Shown piece by piece: positions 5,791 to 8,054 of a DNA stretch of 8,054 nucleotides (positions are counted from its first letter, which is position 1; each line of letters starts with the position of its first letter). Under the pieces are notes generated by a model that saw nothing but the letters and a program-made list of their open reading frames with translations, was not told the origin of the DNA and did not search any database. Source of the stretch: Rhodospirillaceae bacterium (GTDB taxonomy: Bacteria; Pseudomonadota; Alphaproteobacteria; CADEGL01); NCBI GenBank assembly GCA_018699755.1, contig JABIRQ010000253.1, positions 1-8,054 on the forward strand, given 5' to 3'. The position numbers and the translations under genes were made by a program.

Positions 5791-6912
5791 ATGAACGCCG
5801 CGGAAAAATCCTATCTGTCCTCCATCGAAGAGGTCGTCGAAGACGCCCGCAACGGGCGCATGGTGATTCTCGTCGACGACGAGGACCGCGAGAACGAGGG
5901 CGACCTCGTCATCCCGGCCCAGATGGCGACGCCGACGGCGATCAATTTCATGGCCAAGCACGGCCGCGGATTGATCTGCCTGACCCTGACCGAGGAACGG
6001 GTGCGCCGCCTCAACTTGCCGCTCATGGCGCAGAACAACCGGACCCGCCACCAGACCGCCTTCACGGTTTCGATCGAGGCGCGCGAAGGGGTCTCGACCG
6101 GCATTTCCACGGCGGACCGAGCCCATACCATCGCGGCCGCCATCGATCCGTCGAAGAGCGCCGCGGATATCGTCAGCCCGGGACATGTCTTCCCCCTCGT
6201 CGCGCGCGACGGCGGCGTGCTGGTGCGCACGGGCCATACCGAGGCTTCCGTCGATATCGCCCGGATGGCCGGCCTGAACCCCTCGGGCGTGATCTGCGAG
6301 ATCATGAACGACGACGGCACGATGGCGCGCCTGCCGGACCTGATCGCATTCAGCCAGCGCCACGGCATCAAGATCGCGACCATCGCCGATCTGATCGCCT
6401 ATCGCCGGCGCAACGAGCGGATCGTCGACCGCCTCGTCGAGGCGCCGTTCGAAAGCCGCTACGGCGGCGAGTTCCACATGATCGTCTATATCAACCGCGT
6501 GACCTATGCCGAGCATGTCGCGCTGGTGAAGGGCGATCTGGCGGCGAACGGGCCTGTCCTGGTCCGCATGCATGCCCTCAACATTCTCTCGGATGTTCTG
6601 GGCGAGGCGGCCGGCGGGCGCGGCGGCGAGTTGGAAAGCGCCATGCGCATGGTCGAGGAGGCGGGGCGCGGCGTGATCGTGCTGATCCGCGAGCCGGCCC
6701 CGACCAGCCTGTCCGACCGGGTCCGCGCCAAGCTCGAAACCGAGCGGCGCAGCGGGACGGAGTTGCGAGATTACGGCGTGGGTGCGCAGATTCTGCTGGA
6801 CCTCGGCGTGCGCGAGATGCTCTTGCTCTCCAACACGGAACGCACCATCGTCGGGCTCGAGGGCTATGGCTTGAGCGTGGTCGGGCGTGAGCCCATCCCG
6901 CCCGCCCGGTAA
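5791..6912 (+). CDS. ribBX: RibBX: 3,4-dihydroxy-2-butanone-4-phosphate synthase fused to a degenerate GTP cyclohydrolase II-like domain
   Basis: The N-terminal domain (about 8-208) makes 3,4-dihydroxy-2-butanone 4-phosphate and formate from ribulose 5-phosphate. It has all RibB hallmarks: DDEDRENEGD (29-38), GLICL (60-64), GISTADR (104-110), and VRTGHTEASVD (145-155) with His149 and downstream Glu170. The C-terminal part (about 210-373) is clearly related to RibA, ending RDYGVGAQILLDLGVREMLLLSN (326-348) and IVGLEGYGLSVVGREPI. It nevertheless lacks the three zinc cysteines. Where RibA has RVHSECLTGD and CDCG, this protein has RMHALNILSD (259-268) and GGRG (275-278), and the EGRGIGL loop is lost. 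It should not be annotated as an active RibBA. The architecture matches the RibBX variant known in proteobacteria. AGGAG (5781-5785), overlapping the ribE stop, sets the ATG at 5791. Confidence 0.93.
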   Translation: MNAAEKSYLSSIEEVVEDARNGRMVILVDDEDRENEGDLVIPAQMATPTAINFMAKHGRGLICLTLTEERVRRLNLPLMAQNNRTRHQTAFTVSIEAREGVSTGISTADRAHTIAAAIDPSKSAADIVSPGHVFPLVARDGGVLVRTGHTEASVDIARMAGLNPSGVICEIMNDDGTMARLPDLIAFSQRHGIKIATIADLIAYRRRNERIVDRLVEAPFESRYGGEFHMIVYINRVTYAEHVALVKGDLAANGPVLVRMHALNILSDVLGEAAGGRGGELESAMRMVEEAGRGVIVLIREPAPTSLSDRVRAKLETERRSGTELRDYGVGAQILLDLGVREMLLLSNTERTIVGLEGYGLSVVGREPIPPAR

Positions 6913-6938
6913 GGAACCCCGCCCGCAAGGAATTCGTA

Positions 6939-7403
6939 ATGAGCGACGTTCCCCATATCATGATTGTCGAGGCGCCCTATTACACGGCGATATCGGAGTC
7001 CCTGCGCAAGGGCGCGCTGCGGGCCATCGAGGCCGCGGGCGCGACCTGGGAGCTCTTTTCCGTGCCCGGCGCCTTCGAAATTCCGGCGGCCATCCGGTTC
7101 GCCCTGCGCTCGCGCGATTTCTCGACCCGCGGCCAACGCTTCGACGGCTATGTCGCGTTGGGCTGCGTGATCCGGGGGGAGACCAGCCATTACGACTATG
7201 TCTGCGGCGAGAGCGCGCGCGGCCTGCAGGATCTGGCCCTCGAGCACACCCTGGCGATCGGCTACGGCATCCTGACCGTGGAGAACGAGGACCAGGCCTG
7301 GGCCCGCGCCGATCTCGAAGGGCGCGACAAGGGCGGCGAGGCGGCACGCGCCTGCTTGGAGATGATCGCGCTCAAGAAGGCCTTCGGGCTCTTCCCGCGT
7401 TGA
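6939..7403 (+). CDS. ribH: 6,7-dimethyl-8-ribityllumazine synthase
   Basis: RibH condenses the RibB product with 5-amino-6-ribitylaminouracil to give ribityllumazine, the substrate of RibE. The 154-residue length is standard. Recognisable segments are the N-terminal strand HIMIVEAPYY (6-15), VPGAFEIPAAI (42-52) for pyrimidine and phosphate binding, FDGYVALGCVIRGETSHYDYVC (68-89, with the catalytic His84), and the C-terminal YGILTVENEDQAWAR (109-123). The family usually has a Phe or Trp near the stacking position where this protein has APYY, which is a tolerated variant. The ATG at 6939 is preceded by CAAGGA. It lies 26 bases after ribBX and eight before nusB. The enzyme normally forms pentamers or icosahedral shells; which applies here is not visible. 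Confidence 0.95.
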   Translation: MSDVPHIMIVEAPYYTAISESLRKGALRAIEAAGATWELFSVPGAFEIPAAIRFALRSRDFSTRGQRFDGYVALGCVIRGETSHYDYVCGESARGLQDLALEHTLAIGYGILTVENEDQAWARADLEGRDKGGEAARACLEMIALKKAFGLFPR

Positions 7404-7411
7404 TCGCCCGG

Positions 7412-7960
7412 ATGGATCGGACCGAAGACAGTTCCGCGGATTCGGCCAAGACCATCCGGCGCGACACCCGCCGCGCCGCTCGCCTGGCCGCGGTGCAGGC
7501 GCTTTATGAGATCGACCTGATCGGCGCGACGCCCAAGGATGTTCTGGCGGAGTTCGACCGCCGGGGCAGCGGCGGCATGCTCGAGGACGGCGCTCTCATG
7601 GCCGCCGACCGGCCGATGTTCGCGCGCATCGTCAAGGGCGTCTTCGGGCGGAGCAAGGAACTGGACGCCCTCCTCGACCAGGTCCTCACGGAGGGCTGGA
7701 CGGTGGCGCGGCTCGAGGTGCTGTTGCGCGCCATCCTGCGCGCTGGGGCCTTCGAATTGCTGGCCCGGCCGGAGGTGCCGGTCCGGGTCGTCGTCTCCGA
7801 GCATGTCGATATCGCCCATGCCTTTCTCAGCGACAAGGAAACCGGGCTCGTCAACGGCGTTCTCGACCGCCTGGCCCGGCGCCTCCGCCCCCGGGAAATG
7901 GGCGAGACGGAAGCAGACGAGGAGGGATGGGGCGATGGCCCGCCCAGGCCGATCGGGTGA
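7412..7960 (+). CDS. nusB: Transcription antitermination factor NusB
   Basis: NusB pairs with NusE (ribosomal protein S10) on boxA RNA to promote antitermination and maturation of rRNA transcripts. From ATG 7412 the protein has 182 residues. The all-helical NusB fold is marked by RRAARLAAVQALYEIDL (20-36), MFARIVKGVFG (69-79), RLEVLLRAILRAGAFELL (100-117), VPVRVVVSEHVDIAHAF (122-138) and SDKETGLVNGVLDRLAR (140-156). The acidic, glycine-rich tail (160-182) is an extension lacking in E. coli NusB (139 aa) and typical of longer alphaproteobacterial forms. The frame is open further upstream, but that part overlaps ribH in another frame and is not NusB-like. TTG 7400, whose TG is shared with the ribH TGA stop, is a possible alternative start. 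There is no good ribosome site, so translation is probably coupled to ribH. Confidence 0.94.
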   Translation: MDRTEDSSADSAKTIRRDTRRAARLAAVQALYEIDLIGATPKDVLAEFDRRGSGGMLEDGALMAADRPMFARIVKGVFGRSKELDALLDQVLTEGWTVARLEVLLRAILRAGAFELLARPEVPVRVVVSEHVDIAHAFLSDKETGLVNGVLDRLARRLRPREMGETEADEEGWGDGPPRPIG

Positions 7961-8054
7961 GTTCGAACTCATCGCGCAGCACTTCGCCCCCTTGGCCGCG
8001 GGGGAGGCGGGCGCTTTCGGCTTGACCGACGACGCCGCACTCCTCGCCCCCGCA
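7935..8054 (+). CDS. thiL: Thiamine-monophosphate kinase, N-terminal part (truncated by window edge)
   Basis: ThiL phosphorylates thiamine monophosphate to thiamine diphosphate using ATP, the last step of thiamine cofactor synthesis. Only the first 40 residues are in the window. They carry the family's opening signature, GEFELIAQHFAPLA (8-21), and GLTDDAALLAP (29-39), whose Asp32-Asp33 pair corresponds to the magnesium-binding aspartates. The ATG at 7935 is preceded by GGAGG (7921-7925) nine bases away. It lies 26 bases inside the 3' end of nusB in a different frame, indicating translational coupling. A nusB-thiL order is very common in proteobacteria and supports the call despite the truncation. 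Confidence 0.9.
   Translation, partial: MARPGRSGEFELIAQHFAPLAAGEAGAFGLTDDAALLAPA

Noticed and set aside
4051..7403. A possible FMN riboswitch within the riboflavin genes.
   Set aside because: The intergenic gaps are 8-26 bases, far too short for an FMN aptamer, and no aptamer-like motif is seen.
6887..7411. An upstream extension of the nusB frame across the whole of ribH.
   Set aside because: The extension is arginine-rich shadow coding of ribH. NusB similarity starts only after about 7412.

Overview
The window is GC-rich, densely coded bacterial DNA and looks like a chromosomal housekeeping region of an alphaproteobacterium, probably Rhodospirillales-like. The main reasons are the gene order rpiB-glyA-nrdR-ribD-ribE-ribBX-ribH-nusB-thiL, a Ros/MucR-family regulator, a small protein of a type I associate with alphaproteobacteria, and a RibB fused to a cysteine-less RibA-like domain. 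I cannot name a genus from the sequence alone.

Layout. Positions 1-332 (minus strand) hold the N-terminus of a glutaryl-CoA-dehydrogenase-type acyl-CoA dehydrogenase that runs off the left edge. A 168-base divergent intergenic region containing a large imperfect hairpin (411-456) separates it from a 90-residue uncharacterised protein (501-773, plus strand). That gene converges on a mucR-type regulator (880-1326, minus strand), with a terminator hairpin between them oriented to end the mucR transcript. The region 1327-1732 is non-coding. It contains a good sigma70-type promoter for mucR with a perfect palindrome in its spacer, an AT-rich block in the mucR leader, and a dyad upstream of rpiB.

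From 1733 to the right edge nine genes lie on the plus strand with gaps of 8-51 bases or an overlap, so they are probably cotranscribed. They are rpiB (pentose phosphate), glyA (one-carbon units), nrdR (ribonucleotide reductase repressor), ribD, ribE, ribBX and ribH (riboflavin), nusB (antitermination) and thiL (thiamine diphosphate, cut by the right edge). RibD, RibB, RibH and RibE give every dedicated step of riboflavin synthesis except GTP cyclohydrolase II. The RibA-like half of the RibB fusion has lost the zinc cysteines, so a separate ribA is expected elsewhere. RpiB interconverts ribose 5-phosphate and ribulose 5-phosphate, and the latter is the substrate of the RibB domain.

I found no new multi-gene system, mobile element, CRISPR array, tRNA or rRNA. 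The points that merit attention are the RibBX architecture, the regulatory architecture around mucR and rpiB, the altered zinc site of the MucR protein, and two intergenic hairpins.
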